DNA of 64,000 bases from Xylanibacillus composti (GTDB taxonomy: Bacteria > Bacillota > Bacilli > Paenibacillales > K13): the NCBI RefSeq assembly GCF_018403685.1, contig NZ_BOVK01000041.1, forward strand, positions 46,199-110,198, in the 5' to 3' direction. The notes beneath the pieces were generated by a model. That model was not told the origin of the DNA. It saw only the letters and a program-made list of their open reading frames with translations, and did not search any database. Within the stretch, counting starts at the first letter, position 1, and the number at the start of each line of letters is the position of its first letter. This document shows positions 53,365 through 64,000 of this stretch, piece after piece. Position numbers and translations under genes: made by a program.

Positions 53365-55704
53365 TTACTTGGCATGCACCGGCGTCACTAGCGCATGCTG
53401 CAATACTTCATCCATATGTTCTACCGTTACAAACTCCATCGATTGTCTCACGCTTTCCGGCACGTCCTCCAAATCCTTCGCATTGTCCTTCGGAAGCAGC
53501 ACCTTGGTAATCCCGGCGCGATGGGCGGCCAGAGACTTTTCCTTCAGTCCGCCGATCGGCAGGACACGGCCGCGCAGCGTGATTTCCCCAGTCATGGCGA
53601 CCTTGCTGCTTACGGGAATATTGGTCAATGCCGATATCAGCGCGGTTGCCAGCGTAATGCCGGCTGAAGGACCGTCCTTCGGAATAGCGCCTTCCGGAAT
53701 GTGAATGTGAATGTCGTTCTTCTCATGGAAGCCTTCAGGCAGGTGGAACTCCTTCGCCTTCGAGCGCGTGTAGCTGAATGCAGCCTGCGCGGACTCCTTC
53801 ATCACATCACCCAGCTTGCCTGTCAAGGTAAGCTTCCCCGTTCCCGGCAAAATGCTGACCTCAATGTTCAGGGTGTCCCCGCCCACTTCCGTCCAGGCCA
53901 ACCCCGTAACCGAACCAACCTGATCTTTCTCTTCCGCTTGACCGAAACGAAATTTGGCTGCTCCCAGATATTGATTCAGATTGTCATCCTTGATCACGAT
54001 AGGCTTGTCGGAGGCGCTAGACACGATTTCCTTCGCTGCCTTTCTGCATACTGCCGCAATTTGCTGCTCCAGGTTGCGCACGCCCGCTTCACGCGTATAC
54101 TCGCGAATGACCTTCAATATAGTGGATTCCTCCATCACCAGCTGATCCGCGTTCAGACCATGGTCTTTCTTCTGCTTGGGCAGCAAATAGCGCAGAACGA
54201 TCTGCATTTTCTCCAACTCCGTATAGCCCGAAATGTACAGCACTTCCATGCGGTCCAACAGCGGCCGGGGAATATTGTGTATGGCATTCGCCGTTGTGAT
54301 AAACATAACGTTGGATAAGTCAAATGGAAGTTCGATGTAGTGATCGCTGAAGGTGCTGTTCTGCTCCGGGTCCAAGACTTCCAGCAAAGCCGATGCCGGA
54401 TCCCCTCTGAAATCCATCGCCATCTTGTCTATTTCATCCAACAAGAATACCGGGTTGTTCGAGCCGGCGTTCTTCATCCCCTGAATAATCCGCCCGGGCA
54501 TTGCCCCCACATACGTTCTCCGGTGTCCGCGAATTTCCGCCTCGTCCCGGACGCCGCCTAAGGATATGCGCACGAACTCCCGACCCAGCGAACGGGCAAT
54601 CGAACGAGCCAACGAGGTTTTGCCGACCCCCGGCGGGCCAACGAAGCAAAGAATCGGCCCCTTCAGCTTTTTGACCAGCTGCTGGACGGCCAAATATTCC
54701 AGCACCCGCTCCTTCGGCTTCTCTAACCCGTAATGATCCTCATCCAGAATGTCCTCGGCTTTGCGAATATCCAGGTCATCGACAGTCTGCTTCTTCCAAG
54801 GCAGCGTCAGCAGCCAGTCAATATAATTGCGGATGACACCGCCTTCTGCGGAAGTCGTCGGCGTCTTCTCCAACCGATCGATTTCCTTCTCCACCTTCTC
54901 CCGGACTTTATCGGGAATTTCGTTCTTCTCGAGAAGCTCCTTCAGTTCCTCGACTTCGCCGGTGCGTCCTTCCTTGTCGCCGAGCTCCTTCTGGATCGCC
55001 TTCATTTGCTCTCGCAGATAGTACTCCTTCTGCGTCTTCTCCATCTGTTTCTTGACGCGCTGGCTAATCTTGCGCTCCAGCTCCAGCACTTCCCGTTCGT
55101 TGTTCAGAATATCAAGCAGCTTCTCCAGGCGCTTGCCGACATCCACTGTCTCCAATATCTCTTGCTTGTCTTTGATTTTCAGCGAAAGATGGCTGGAGAT
55201 GACATCCGCAAGCCTTCCCGGTTCGGAGATGTCCGAGACAGCCGCAAGCGTCTCCGGCGTCACTTTCTTGGAAAGATTGATATAATGCTCGAACTGGTTC
55301 AGCACGGTTCGCATCAGCGCGTCTATTTCCGAATCAGCATCCTGTTCTTCCACCAGCTCTCGTACAGACACCTCGAAATAAGGATGGTCGGAAGCATACG
55401 CGGTAATTTCCGCCCGGGCCAAGCCTTCCACCAGCACACGTATGGTCCCGTTCGGAAGCTTCAGCATTTGCCGAACCTTCGAAACAGTGCCGACGCGGTA
55501 TATGTCATCCTGCTTAGGATCTTCGATATTCATTTCAGATTGTGAGCAGAGAAAAATCAAATTTTCCTCCAGCATTGCTTTTTCCAAAGCTTTGACCGAC
55601 TTTTCCCGGCCCACATCCAAGTGCAGCACCATGCTGGGATAAACAAGGAGACCCCGCAAAGGCAAAAGCGGGAGCTGTCGAACTTTCCCTTTGTTGGCTG
55701 CCAT
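53365..55704 (-). CDS. lonA: ATP-dependent protease La (LonA)
   Basis: A 779-residue Lon protease with an N-terminal substrate domain, coiled coil, AAA+ module (Walker [10 protein letters not shown], Walker [10 protein letters not shown]) and the Ser-Lys protease domain (PKDGPSAGI; Lys in [15 protein letters not shown]). It degrades misfolded and regulatory proteins. A TACAAT hexamer with TG extension (55748-55753) is a likely promoter -10. Confidence 0.98.
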   Translation of the reverse strand: MAANKGKVRQLPLLPLRGLLVYPSMVLHLDVGREKSVKALEKAMLEENLIFLCSQSEMNIEDPKQDDIYRVGTVSKVRQMLKLPNGTIRVLVEGLARAEITAYASDHPYFEVSVRELVEEQDADSEIDALMRTVLNQFEHYINLSKKVTPETLAAVSDISEPGRLADVISSHLSLKIKDKQEILETVDVGKRLEKLLDILNNEREVLELERKISQRVKKQMEKTQKEYYLREQMKAIQKELGDKEGRTGEVEELKELLEKNEIPDKVREKVEKEIDRLEKTPTTSAEGGVIRNYIDWLLTLPWKKQTVDDLDIRKAEDILDEDHYGLEKPKERVLEYLAVQQLVKKLKGPILCFVGPPGVGKTSLARSIARSLGREFVRISLGGVRDEAEIRGHRRTYVGAMPGRIIQGMKNAGSNNPVFLLDEIDKMAMDFRGDPASALLEVLDPEQNSTFSDHYIELPFDLSNVMFITTANAIHNIPRPLLDRMEVLYISGYTELEKMQIVLRYLLPKQKKDHGLNADQLVMEESTILKVIREYTREAGVRNLEQQIAAVCRKAAKEIVSSASDKPIVIKDDNLNQYLGAAKFRFGQAEEKDQVGSVTGLAWTEVGGDTLNIEVSILPGTGKLTLTGKLGDVMKESAQAAFSYTRSKAKEFHLPEGFHEKNDIHIHIPEGAIPKDGPSAGITLATALISALTNIPVSSKVAMTGEITLRGRVLPIGGLKEKSLAAHRAGITKVLLPKDNAKDLEDVPESVRQSMEFVTVEHMDEVLQHALVTPVHAK

Positions 55705-55824
55705 ATTCCGTAACCCCCAATCGGTTCGTTATCTTGCTGTAACTCTCATTGTAGCAAAACCGCTTTGAAAACACCAATAAGCGGAAATCTCGCATTGCCT
55801 GCCGGATACAAGATGTGCGGGGCT

Positions 55825-57558
55825 TTATTCCGAAGTGGACCGTGCTTGCATGAAGGGAAGGATAGGCTGAACAGCCGGTTCGATAGAGGGATCGATCCAA
55901 TTTCCTTCGGACTCCCCCCGTTCGCTGATTGACTCGGCCCATTCTGGGAATGCATGGCAGATTACTTCCTCAACGGTATCCACCGGGATGACCTCAATGC
56001 CTTGCAAACCGGCGAACATCTCCTGCCAATTGTCCCTGGGAATGAGCACCTTTTCAACCCCTGCCTGCAGCGCGGCTTCGACCTTCGCCACAACGCCGCC
56101 AACCGGCTTCACTCGTCCGTGAATGCTAACTTCTCCCGTCATGGCCAAACGCGGATGAACCGGAACACGCCGAATCGAAGATGTAATGGCGCAAGCGATC
56201 GCAATGCCAGCAGAAGGACCGTCAATCGGCACCCCGCCGGGAAAGTTCAGATGAATGTCGTAATGAAAAGGGTTAAGGCCAATTTGGCGCAGCACCGTAC
56301 AAACATTTTCCACAGAGCTGCGGGCCATGCTTTTCCGGCGAAGCGTCCTTGCGCCTCCTCCCATTTCTTCCTCGTCCACTGCACCGGTGATCGTCAGCTT
56401 GCCTGCCCCCGGCTTTTCCGCACTCATGCTTGTGACTTCAATTTCCAACAAGGTTCCTATATTCGGACCGTGTACCGCCAGGCCGTTGATGTACCCGATT
56501 TTCTGCTCCTTCGGCACCTTTTTTTGCGGGCGGGGAGAAATTTGGCTGCTGTTCACCACCCACTCGATATCCTCTGCCCGAAGGCGGTCGCGCCCTTCTG
56601 TAATGGCCAGTCCTGCTGCAAGCTGTATCATATTGACAGCCTCTCTGCCGTTGGATGCATAGTTGACCACGACGCGAACCGCTTCCGGACTTTCCGGCAT
56701 GCCCAGCTTCGCTATCGCGCTTTGGGCAATCTCGGCAATTTCGTCGGGCAAGAGCGGCTTGAAGTAAATCTCCATGCAGCGCGAACGGATCGCAGGAGGA
56801 ATTTCATCCGGCGTGCGCGTCGTTGCCCCCACCAGGCGAAAGTCGGCAGGAAGGCCGTTTTGAAAAATATCATGAATATATCGCGGAATATTGGTATCCT
56901 CTTCATGATAATAAGAGCTCTCCAGAAATACTTTCCGGTCCTCGAGCACCTTCAACAGTTTATTCATTTGGACCGGATGCAATTCACCGATCTCATCGAT
57001 AAAAAGGACGCCTCCGTGCGCCTTCGTTACAGCGCCTTGTTTCGGCTGGGGCACCCCCGCTACTCCGAGCGCTCCCGCCCCTTGGTAGATCGGATCGTGC
57101 ACGGAACCGATCAGCGGGTCGGCTATGCCGCGCTCATCAAATCGGGCAGTCGTCGCATCGATCTCCACGAATTTGGCATCCTGCAAAAACGGGGATGAAG
57201 CATGCTGCTTCGCCTGTTCCAGGACAACCCGGGCTGCGGCTGTCTTACCCACTCCCGGCGGTCCGTAAATGAGCACATGCTGGGGATTGGGTCCGCATAA
57301 AGCTGCCTTTAACGCCTTCAATCCTTCTTTCTGACCAATAATGTCCTTCATCGACTGAGGACGCGTCTTCTCGGCGAGCGGCTGCGTCAGCTGAATGGAG
57401 CGAAGCTTCCGAAGCTTCTCCATTTCCTTCTTCGATTCCCGGTCAACCGCCGTTTTATTGGACTGCTGGTTGCGCAGCAAATTCCAAAAATACAATCCGA
57501 TGATCACAGCAAAGAACACCTGAACGATCATCAGTATCATCATCATATTCATATTCAA
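55825..57558 (-). CDS. lonB: sporulation-associated ATP-dependent protease LonB
   Basis: A 577-residue LonB. It has an N-terminal membrane segment (about residues 6-27), an AAA+ domain (Walker [11 protein letters not shown], Walker B GGVLFIDEIGEL) and a C-terminal Lon protease domain (IDGPSAGIAIA). In B. subtilis LonB is a forespore protease made under sigma-F. A sigma-F-like promoter is found upstream here too. AAAGGAG precedes ATG 57558. Confidence 0.95.
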   Translation of the reverse strand: MNMNMMMILMIVQVFFAVIIGLYFWNLLRNQQSNKTAVDRESKKEMEKLRKLRSIQLTQPLAEKTRPQSMKDIIGQKEGLKALKAALCGPNPQHVLIYGPPGVGKTAAARVVLEQAKQHASSPFLQDAKFVEIDATTARFDERGIADPLIGSVHDPIYQGAGALGVAGVPQPKQGAVTKAHGGVLFIDEIGELHPVQMNKLLKVLEDRKVFLESSYYHEEDTNIPRYIHDIFQNGLPADFRLVGATTRTPDEIPPAIRSRCMEIYFKPLLPDEIAEIAQSAIAKLGMPESPEAVRVVVNYASNGREAVNMIQLAAGLAITEGRDRLRAEDIEWVVNSSQISPRPQKKVPKEQKIGYINGLAVHGPNIGTLLEIEVTSMSAEKPGAGKLTITGAVDEEEMGGGARTLRRKSMARSSVENVCTVLRQIGLNPFHYDIHLNFPGGVPIDGPSAGIAIACAITSSIRRVPVHPRLAMTGEVSIHGRVKPVGGVVAKVEAALQAGVEKVLIPRDNWQEMFAGLQGIEVIPVDTVEEVICHAFPEWAESISERGESEGNWIDPSIEPAVQPILPFMQARSTSE

Positions 57559-57680
57559 GAACTCCTTTCTGCCCTTTCATTTCCTTGTTTGCCTGGAATT
57601 CTCCGCCTCTCGCTTTCCCCGACGCGTTCCACGCGCCCCGGTTCTCATTCGTCGCCAGCCCACGTTCTTTCATACCTGCT

Positions 57681-57710
57681 AGTATTTCCCCTTCCCGTCC
57701 ATGCTAATAC
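57681..57710 (-). promoter_or_regulatory. sigma-F-like promoter of lonB
   Basis: On the minus strand GTATT (57706-57710), a 16-nt spacer and GGAAATACT (57681-57689). The sigma-F consensus is about GYATA-N16-GGNNANANT; the -10 is a full match and the -35 differs in one base. It lies about 120 nt upstream of lonB, known to be sigma-F dependent in B. subtilis. Confidence 0.6.
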
Positions 57711-57773
57711 CCCGCACCCAGATTGCTTTTGAGGACGGGAAGGAGGAAGGGCCGGGAATTGGGCTTCTCCATC

Positions 57774-57814
57774 AAAAAAAGGCCGTCAAACCGATTCCCA
57801 CGGTTTGACGGCCT
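57774..57814 (-). terminator. terminator after ispG
   Basis: GGCCGTCAAACCG and CGGTTTGACGGCC (57781-57813) form a 13-bp perfect stem, followed by seven T on the minus strand. Confidence 0.92.
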
Positions 57815-57823
57815 ATCATCCGG

Positions 57824-58921
57824 CTAATGCTTGCGACCGGGAATGACCCCGGTCCTTTCATATTCGGCAACAATCACATCAATTTCCTTCTTCAGCTCAT
57901 TGACCAGTTCGTGCTCAGGCACTTTGCGAATCATCTCTCCGTACCGGAACAGCATGCCTTCCCCTCTTGCTCCGGCAATTCCGATATCGGCTTCTCGCGC
58001 TTCGCCCGGTCCGTTGACGGCACAACCCAGCACCGAGACCTTAATGGGCACTTTCACTTTCTCTAGATAAGCTTCGACTTCGTTGGCCACTGAAAACAAA
58101 TCAATATCCAATCGCCCGCATGTCGGACAGGAAACCAGCGTCGGCGCATTCGCAATTAAACCGAACGTCTTCAGCAGCTCGCGTGCAACCTTGATCTCTT
58201 CGACGGGATCTGCACTCAGGCTGATCCGAATCGTTGAGCCGATGCCCTGGTTCAACAAGACGCCAAGCCCTGCGGAGCTCTTCACGGTTCCGGCAAACAG
58301 CGTTCCCGATTCCGTAATCCCGAGATGCAATGGATACGGGATAACTTCAGCTGCTTTCGTATAGGCGGCGATGGCCATGGGCACATCGGAGGCCTTCAGG
58401 GAGACGATAATGTCGTGAAAATCGAGCTCCTCCAAAATGCCTATATGAAACAGCGCGCTTTCTACCATTGCCTCAGCTGTAGGATAGCCGTACTTCTCCA
58501 GCAAGTGATTCTCAAGCGATCCGGCGTTGACCCCGATCCGGATCGGGATGCCCCGCTCCTTGCATGCCTTGACTACAGCCTCCACCTTCTCGCGCCGTCC
58601 GATATTGCCCGGATTGATGCGCACCTTATCAATCCCGTTCTCGATCGCCGCCAGTGCCAGTCGGTAATCAAAGTGAATATCCGCTACCAGCGGAATGTGA
58701 ATCTGCTTCTTAATTTCCTTGATCGCAGCGGCCGCCTCCTGGTTGTTGACCGTCACCCGAACGAGCTGGCAGCCGGCTTCTTCCAAGCGATGAATCTCTG
58801 CAACTGTAGCTTGTACATCCGCGGTTTTCGTCGTGCACATGCTTTGCATGATGACTTCATTGTTTCCGCCGATCGTTAAATTCCCCACACGGACCGGCCG
58901 GGTATCCTGACGGTGGTACAT
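57824..58921 (-). CDS. ispG: 4-hydroxy-3-methylbut-2-en-1-yl diphosphate synthase
   Basis: A 365-residue iron-sulfur enzyme of the MEP isoprenoid pathway. Cluster cysteines lie in SCPTCGRLD and [28 protein letters not shown] is the typical N-terminus. ATG 58921 has GAGGGA upstream. It stands as a single transcription unit between clpX and lonB, an insertion relative to B. subtilis. Confidence 0.97.
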   Translation of the reverse strand: MYHRQDTRPVRVGNLTIGGNNEVIMQSMCTTKTADVQATVAEIHRLEEAGCQLVRVTVNNQEAAAAIKEIKKQIHIPLVADIHFDYRLALAAIENGIDKVRINPGNIGRREKVEAVVKACKERGIPIRIGVNAGSLENHLLEKYGYPTAEAMVESALFHIGILEELDFHDIIVSLKASDVPMAIAAYTKAAEVIPYPLHLGITESGTLFAGTVKSSAGLGVLLNQGIGSTIRISLSADPVEEIKVARELLKTFGLIANAPTLVSCPTCGRLDIDLFSVANEVEAYLEKVKVPIKVSVLGCAVNGPGEAREADIGIAGARGEGMLFRYGEMIRKVPEHELVNELKKEIDVIVAEYERTGVIPGRKH

Positions 58922-59088
58922 CGTTCCCTCTCCCTTACCCAATCAACTAGTTCTGTTGAACCCTAGATGCCCGCTGCTCGCCTGCACTCGTCGGAGCTCA
59001 ACATCATGTCTGTCAGTTGTGAAGCTTCGCATGAACGCCGGAAAGGTTGGAGTCCCGGGAGGACATCCAACCTTCAATTGCCCAGCGT

Positions 59089-60345
59089 TTACGCGCTTTC
59101 TTCTTTCTTCTTCTTGCCGTCCTTGATTTTCAACTCAGGCGGCAGCTTCTCCTGCACGACCTTCTCGGTGATGATGCACTTTTCTACATCAGTTCGAGAT
59201 GGAACGTCGAACATGATCTCCAGCATGATGCTTTCGATAATGGCCCGGAGTCCGCGCGCGCCCGTATTCCGCTTGATCGCTTCCCGCGCAATCGCCTCCA
59301 GAGCGCCTTGCTCGAACACCAGCTCCACATCGTCGAGCTCAAGCAGCTTCTGGTACTGCTTCACAAGCGCATTCTTCGGCTCGGACAAGATGCGCACCAG
59401 GGCCGCTTCGTCCAAAGGCTCGAGCGTCGAGATGATCGGCAGACGTCCGACAAATTCAGGAATGAGCCCGAACTTCAACAGATCCTCCGGCAATACCAGA
59501 GACAAATATTCGCCAACCTTCAGATCCTTCTGTTGGCCGTCACTGTTAAAGCCGATAACCTTCTTGCCGATTCTGCGCTTGATGATTTGCTCCAATCCAT
59601 CGAATGCGCCGCCGCAAATAAACAAAATATTCGTCGTATCGATTTGGATAAACTCCTGATGAGGATGCTTGCGGCCGCCCTGCGGCGGCACGGAAGCCAC
59701 AGTGCCCTCCAGTATCTTCAACAGCGCCTGCTGCACGCCTTCGCCGGAAACATCACGGGTAATGGATGGATTTTCCGATTTGCGCGCCACTTTATCAATT
59801 TCATCGATATAAATAATGCCGCGTTCGGCCTTCTCCACATCGTAGTCTGCAGCCTGAATCAGCTTGAGCAGGATATTTTCCACGTCCTCGCCGACGTACC
59901 CTGCTTCCGTCAAGGATGTAGCGTCCGCTATGGCGAACGGCACGTTCAAAATTCTGGCCATCGTCTGTGCCAGAAGCGTCTTGCCGCTGCCTGTCGGTCC
60001 GAGCAGCATGATGTTGCTCTTCTGCAGTTCAACATCCTCGATCTTGCTGGACGTATTGACACGCTTGTAGTGGTTGTAAACGGCAACCGCCAACGATTTT
60101 TTCGCTTGATCCTGGCCTATGACATATTGATCGAGAATGGAGCGGATCTCCTGAGGTTTCGGAATGTCGACAAGCTCCATTTCCTCCTCTTGTCCAAGCT
60201 CCTCTTCTACAATTTCGGTGCAGAGCTCGATGCATTCATCACAAATATATACGCCTGGACCGGCTACCAGCTTGCGAACCTGGTCCTGAGACTTTCCGCA
60301 GAACGAGCACTTCAGCTGGCCCTTGTCATCATTAAATTTAAACAT
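59089..60345 (-). CDS. clpX: ATP-dependent Clp protease ATP-binding subunit ClpX
   Basis: A 418-residue unfoldase with an N-terminal zinc finger ([17 protein letters not shown]), Walker A GPTGSGKT, Walker [10 protein letters not shown] and the pore loop GYVGEDV. It feeds substrates to ClpP, encoded immediately upstream. Unlike in B. subtilis, clpP and clpX are adjacent here. Confidence 0.98.
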   Translation of the reverse strand: MFKFNDDKGQLKCSFCGKSQDQVRKLVAGPGVYICDECIELCTEIVEEELGQEEEMELVDIPKPQEIRSILDQYVIGQDQAKKSLAVAVYNHYKRVNTSSKIEDVELQKSNIMLLGPTGSGKTLLAQTMARILNVPFAIADATSLTEAGYVGEDVENILLKLIQAADYDVEKAERGIIYIDEIDKVARKSENPSITRDVSGEGVQQALLKILEGTVASVPPQGGRKHPHQEFIQIDTTNILFICGGAFDGLEQIIKRRIGKKVIGFNSDGQQKDLKVGEYLSLVLPEDLLKFGLIPEFVGRLPIISTLEPLDEAALVRILSEPKNALVKQYQKLLELDDVELVFEQGALEAIAREAIKRNTGARGLRAIIESIMLEIMFDVPSRTDVEKCIITEKVVQEKLPPELKIKDGKKKKEESA

Positions 60346-60358
60346 TCGCGTCCCTCCT

Positions 60359-60949
60359 CTAGTTCAGATCGGCTCGATTGATCACCTTATCGATCAGACC
60401 ATAAGCCTGAGCGTCTTCAGCGCTCATGAAGAAGTCGCGGTCCATATCCCGGTCAATCTTCTCATAAGACTGTCCCGTCCGATCCACATAGATCTGTGTG
60501 AGCTTCTGACGGGTTTTGATAATCCAATCGGCATGAATCTTAATATCGGCAGCCTGCCCGCGCACACCGCCGAGCGGCTGATGGATCATAACTTCGCTGT
60601 TCGGCAGGGCAAACCGCTTGCCCTTGGCTCCAGCAGTCAGCAGAATGGACCCCATGCTTGCCGCCAAGCCCACGCATATCGTCGATACATCGGGCTTGAT
60701 GTAATCCATTGTATCAAGGATGCCAAGACCGGCTGTTACCGATCCGCCCGGAGAGTTGATATACAGGTGGATGTCCTTTTCCGGATCGTCCGCAGCCAGG
60801 AACAGGAGCTGAGCCACAATGGAATTTGCAACATCATCATCGATCGCACTGCCCAAAAAGATAATCCGGTCCTTCAGCAACCGGGAGTAAATATCATAGG
60901 AGCGTTCTCCGCGATTGGTCTGTTCCACTACGATTGGTATCAAGCTCAC
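60359..60949 (-). CDS. clpP: ATP-dependent Clp protease proteolytic subunit ClpP
   Basis: A 196-residue serine protease with catalytic Ser98 (GLAASMGS) and His123 (VMIHQPLGG), at the usual positions. I use GTG 60949 rather than the ATG at 61018. The later start matches the family N-terminus ([17 protein letters not shown]) and has AAAGGAG upstream, while the early ATG precedes the predicted transcription start. Confidence 0.95.
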   Translation of the reverse strand: MSLIPIVVEQTNRGERSYDIYSRLLKDRIIFLGSAIDDDVANSIVAQLLFLAADDPEKDIHLYINSPGGSVTAGLGILDTMDYIKPDVSTICVGLAASMGSILLTAGAKGKRFALPNSEVMIHQPLGGVRGQAADIKIHADWIIKTRQKLTQIYVDRTGQSYEKIDRDMDRDFFMSAEDAQAYGLIDKVINRADLN

Positions 60950-61018
60950 AGCATCTTTCAACTCCTTTTCTATAGGAAAGTGCGTTTGGGTCTGAGATCG
61001 TCCTGCCTGCTCAGTCAT

Positions 61019-61046
61019 ATTGTAGCATGTTCAGAACCATTCTCAA
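61019..61046 (-). promoter_or_regulatory. sigma-A promoter of clpP-clpX
   Basis: TTGAGA (61041-61046), a 16-nt spacer ending in TGC, and TACAAT (61019-61024) on the minus strand. No CtsR operator repeat is evident nearby. Confidence 0.7.
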
Positions 61047-61067
61047 AGTTATGTATGCCTTGGTTAA

Positions 61068-61104
61068 AGAAGGAGGCACGTCAATGGTTCACGTGCCCCT
61101 CTCC
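61068..61104 (-). terminator. probable terminator after tig
   Basis: GGCACGT and ACGTGCC with flanking complementary bases (61070-61104) form a stem with a 9-nt loop; the T-run is short. Confidence 0.45.
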
Positions 61105-61129
61105 TATTTATACCCTATATTCGTATGTT

Positions 61130-62431
61130 TTAAGCAACTTCGGTATTACTTTTGCTTTCATCCACAAGCAGCTTGACTGTCTTGCGTGTAATCAAATCCT
61201 GCTTCAAGCTTTCGATATTGCCGTTGGCGGTGAAGATATTGCGAATCTCGTCAACCGGCCGCTTGTATTGCTCGGCAAGCTTCTCCAATTCCGCTTCAAC
61301 TTCCTCGTCGCTCACTTCCACATTCTCCGCCTTCGCGATAGCGTCAAGCACGAGCTGATTCAGCACACGCTTCTCCGCATCGCCCTTCATTTGCTCGCGA
61401 AGCTGTTCCTCGCTTTGACCGGTGAATTGGAAATATAGCTCCAGGTTCATTCCTTGCATGCGCAGGCGATTTTCGAAATCGCGCAGCATCTGCTCGAGCT
61501 CGTTCTCGATCATGGCTGGCGGAATGTCCACTTTCGCGTTGGCTGCCGCTTTTTCCACTACGCTGTCTTGGATATAGTGCTCTTTTTCGTGCTCTTTGCG
61601 GTGCGCCAAGTTCTTCTCGATGTCGTTCCTGTATTCCTCCAGCGTCTCGAACTCGCTGACATCCTTGGCAAATTCGTCATCCAACTCAGGCAGGTTCTTG
61701 CGCTTGATTTCGTGCACCTTCACTTTGAACACGGCTTTCTTGCCCTTCAGCTCCTCGGCATGGTAGTCTTCCGGGAACGTGACCTCGATGTCCTTCTCTT
61801 CATCCTTCTTCATGCCGACCATTTGGTCTTCGAAGCCGGGAATAAACTGCCCCGAACCGAGTTCCAGGGTGTAGTTCTCGGCCTTGCCCCCTTCAAACGC
61901 TTCTCCGTCAACGAAGCCTTCGAAGTCAAATTGCAGGGTGTCGCCCAATTGCGCAGGCTCGTCCTCAACAACAACAAGCTCGGCATGACGCTTCTGCATC
62001 GCTTCCAATTCCGCCTCTACTTCTTCAGGCTTCACTGAGAAGTCCTTCGCTTCGATTTCCAGGCCCTTGTACTCGCCCAATTCCACTTCCGGCTTCACCT
62101 GCACTTTGGCAGTGAACTTCATGGTCTCGCCCTTGCCGAACTGCTGAATATCCACTTCGGGACGATCAATCGGTTCGATTCCCGTTTCTTGCACAGCTTG
62201 CATGTATGCTTCGGGAAGCACAATATCAATGGCGTCTTGATACAGGCTTTCCACGCCGAATCTGGCTTCAAAAATCTGGCGGGGCACCTTGCCCTTGCGG
62301 AATCCTGGCACGTTCACTTTCGTCACGACTTTTCTGAATGCGCTGTCCAGCGCCTTGGCAACTTGCTGCTCATCCACTTCAACAGTCAGCACGCCTTCAT
62401 TGTTCTCAAGTTTTTCCCAGCTAGCTTTCAT
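61130..62431 (-). CDS. tig: trigger factor
   Basis: A 433-residue ribosome-associated chaperone. The ribosome-binding motif [19 protein letters not shown], a central FKBP-like domain ([20 protein letters not shown]) and the long helical C-terminal arms are present. The tig-clpX neighbourhood is conserved. A promoter with an extended -10 is upstream. Confidence 0.98.
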   Translation of the reverse strand: MKASWEKLENNEGVLTVEVDEQQVAKALDSAFRKVVTKVNVPGFRKGKVPRQIFEARFGVESLYQDAIDIVLPEAYMQAVQETGIEPIDRPEVDIQQFGKGETMKFTAKVQVKPEVELGEYKGLEIEAKDFSVKPEEVEAELEAMQKRHAELVVVEDEPAQLGDTLQFDFEGFVDGEAFEGGKAENYTLELGSGQFIPGFEDQMVGMKKDEEKDIEVTFPEDYHAEELKGKKAVFKVKVHEIKRKNLPELDDEFAKDVSEFETLEEYRNDIEKNLAHRKEHEKEHYIQDSVVEKAAANAKVDIPPAMIENELEQMLRDFENRLRMQGMNLELYFQFTGQSEEQLREQMKGDAEKRVLNQLVLDAIAKAENVEVSDEEVEAELEKLAEQYKRPVDEIRNIFTANGNIESLKQDLITRKTVKLLVDESKSNTEVA

Positions 62432-62542
62432 CTCTACCTAACCTCCAACACTAAACAAAATGGTGCCGCTTCTATGCCAACGGTCTGTTCCACCCATCGC
62501 AACTTGTCCCTGATCGATAAGCCGCTCGGTATCACTTCAACT

Positions 62543-62570
62543 ATTCTAACATAATTTTTACGCATTGCAA
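62543..62570 (-). promoter_or_regulatory. sigma-A promoter of tig
   Basis: TTGCAA (62565-62570), a 16-nt spacer ending TGT, and TAGAAT (62543-62548) on the minus strand, giving a leader of about 105 nt. Confidence 0.6.
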
Positions 62571-62575
62571 CAACT

Positions 62576-63487
62576 CTACAAGGCATGAAAGGTCTCAATG
62601 ATAGCCCGATAAACCTGCTCCCACTGGAAAACTTTCTGCTCATTCACATCGTAGTAGGAGCGGACTTCAACCGGTCGCGCATCTCCCGCCATAGCATTGA
62701 CTGCCGCCTGATGCAGCGCCGCCGCCCAGACGCTTATGTCCTCATCTGCCGCATTGCGAAGCTGTTCATACATGCTGCCGCCGTACACAGCCGCGACAAA
62801 TTGCGACCACGCCTGCTCGGCAAAATACGCCAGAGACGGGTTCATCACCTCGCAAACCTCTCTCACCCGGTTCGCCACCTCATTGACCGCTTGGGGAAAT
62901 TCCTCTTGCGACAACGGCGTTTCCTGCACGGAGCAGTGCAGAACACTGTCGCCCCTTTTGATATGTACTTCGCGATCCAAGCCCCGCTGCTTTAATAGTT
63001 GAAGGGCCTTGAACTGGACCAGCGGATGCTGCGGCTGAGCCTCCAGCCAGTTGGCGACTATTTCGGACAAGTTTTCCGGTGATTTGAGATGCGTCAACTG
63101 CTCCAGCGCCAGCAGCTTCTGCTCCAGTCCGGAATCGTCATAAAGCGCACCCAGCAATTGCCTGACGAAGCGCTCGTCCCGCGCTGCCTTTTCATTCAGA
63201 TACTGGCTGGTCAGCTCGGCTTCCGACACTGCCTCGTCCTCCGCCTCCACGGTCGACATCGATTCGAGATGATCGTCAAGCCATTGCAGCAGCGACTCCC
63301 ACTCTCCCCGGTCCGCCTCGTCCTCCGTCTGGCAGCTCAGCAAAAAACGCAAAAGTTCCTGCGCTTGTACGTAGGCCTCTTTCTCCAGCAGCCGGGTCAG
63401 CTGCACTTGATAGTATTCTTTTGTCTTGGGGAGCAGAACCACGTTCTCCCTATTGCGAGCCGATGTGTTCCCCCGGCTATTGTCCAT
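62576..63487 (-). CDS. YsoA-like helical repeat protein
   Basis: A 303-residue, acidic, helical protein. Short paired helices (YYQVQLTRLLEKEAYVQAQE, then QHPLVQFKALQLLKQRG) look like degenerate tetratricopeptide repeats. B. subtilis has the TPR protein YsoA in the same place upstream of tig, so this is its likely counterpart; function is unknown. GAGGG lies 10 nt before ATG 63487. No sign of secretion. Confidence 0.65.
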   Translation of the reverse strand: MDNSRGNTSARNRENVVLLPKTKEYYQVQLTRLLEKEAYVQAQELLRFLLSCQTEDEADRGEWESLLQWLDDHLESMSTVEAEDEAVSEAELTSQYLNEKAARDERFVRQLLGALYDDSGLEQKLLALEQLTHLKSPENLSEIVANWLEAQPQHPLVQFKALQLLKQRGLDREVHIKRGDSVLHCSVQETPLSQEEFPQAVNEVANRVREVCEVMNPSLAYFAEQAWSQFVAAVYGGSMYEQLRNAADEDISVWAAALHQAAVNAMAGDARPVEVRSYYDVNEQKVFQWEQVYRAIIETFHAL

Positions 63488-64000
63488 AAAAGAATGCCCT
63501 CATTTCCTCGAGCCGCTGTCCATCCAGCCCGATACTTTGAAGGGATTATACCATGCGGAAGAAAATCCATGCAAAAAAAGCGCCATTTCCATTCATTGCC
63601 CAGCCAAATGTGCGGTCGCAAAGGATGCGGAAAGGAAGAACGTCTCTCGACCAGGCGTTTGCTATCGGGCGACAATTCCCCTGGCAAGTGCGTTACTTCC
63701 ACTTGCAAGCCGCGGTACAGCCCGAAAAATCGCCGAAAGATGCGAAAATGCAGGAATTATCCGCAAAGCTAACCAAATATAGATGAATGCCTGCAAAAGT
63801 ACAGGCTTGGGAAGGCCATACCGCCTATAGCGGCGATTTCAAACAAGCATTGATGCAGATTCGCAGGAATTCCGGAAAACTCCCTCTTGTCCGATCCAAA
63901 GCCTGCACAACTGCAGGAATCACAGTGTGACTGCGTGCGATCTCATCTTTGCGGGATGTTTAAAACAGGCACGATTTGGTGTGTTACTATTCCGTGATAA
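63488..64000. repeat. non-coding end region with TGCAGGAAT repeats
   Basis: No gene is supported in this 513-nt stretch; the short open frames lack ribosome binding sites. The 9-mer TGCAGGAAT occurs at 63749-63757 and 63912-63920, and GCAGGAATT at 63863-63871. Small dyads also occur, such as GCCTG/CAGGC (63789-63806) and CCGC/GCGG (63821-63833). They may belong to a dispersed intergenic repeat family, which one window cannot show. Confidence 0.35.

Noticed and set aside
60950..61018. Longer ClpP starting at ATG 61018
   Set aside because: The extra 23 residues are not in the family, the ATG has no ribosome binding site and it precedes the predicted start of transcription.
62434..62643. Leader peptide frame upstream of tig ending 3 nt before its start
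   Set aside because: Its ATG lies upstream of the predicted transcription start and no ribosome binding site supports the internal GTG.

Overview
The window reads as chromosomal core DNA of an endospore-forming Firmicute, most likely a member of the Paenibacillaceae. It carries spoIVFA/spoIVFB, spo0B, bofC, spoVID and safA-like genes, a coproporphyrin-type heme pathway, a valine T-box, a surface-layer (SLH) amidase and strong GGAGG ribosome binding sites. Gene order closely follows the well-known Bacillus subtilis segment tig-clpX-lonB-lonA-engB-hemAXCDBL-spoVID-valS-folC-(spoIIB)-maf-radC-mreBCD-minCD-spoIVFAB-rplU-prp-rpmA-spo0B-obg-pheB-pheA-safA-bofC, with lineage-specific insertions. No rRNA, tRNA, CRISPR array, transposase or prophage gene was seen.

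Left part (1-10.8 kb): the start of an mrpA antiporter gene; a small membrane protein; bofC behind a sigma-G-like promoter; a safA-like LysM coat gene; then the amino-acid cluster pheB(ACT)-hom-thrB-pheA-ilvE. Two adjacent genes are broken as read: ilvE has an in-frame amber codon, and pheA is frameshifted in a five-T run. Between pheB and obgE sits an inserted two-gene nitrogen unit, a TrpD-like protein plus a NasC-type molybdopterin nitrate reductase. It is preceded by two perfect TnrA/GlnR boxes.

Middle (11-36 kb): obgE-spo0B; rplU-prp-rpmA with its own promoter and leader; RNase G; spoIVFA-spoIVFB behind a sigma-E-like promoter, with spoIVFA frameshifted in an eight-G run; rodA-minD-minC-mreD-mreC-mreB; radC-maf; an SLH amidase; a SpoIIB-like SPOR protein; murC-folC-valS under a T-box; two small envelope genes; spoVID; and a CE7 esterase.

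Right part (36-64 kb): a tightly overlapping hemE-hemH-hemY-rluA operon; a lytic transglycosylase; the hemA-hemX-sirC-hemC-cobA/hemD-hemB cluster with a Crp/Fnr regulator inserted in the opposite orientation before hemL; speD with a structured leader; engB-lonA; lonB behind a sigma-F-like promoter; ispG; clpP-clpX; tig; and a YsoA-like protein. The heme cluster also encodes the siroheme branch, which could supply cofactor to a nitrite reductase acting after the nitrate reductase. The last 0.5 kb is non-coding with short TGCAGGAAT repeats.

The most notable points are the paired GlnR sites on the trpD-like/nasC unit, the three gene disruptions (real lesions or assembly errors), the recognisable sporulation promoters on bofC, spoIVFA and lonB, the speD leader, and the Crp/Fnr gene inside the heme cluster.
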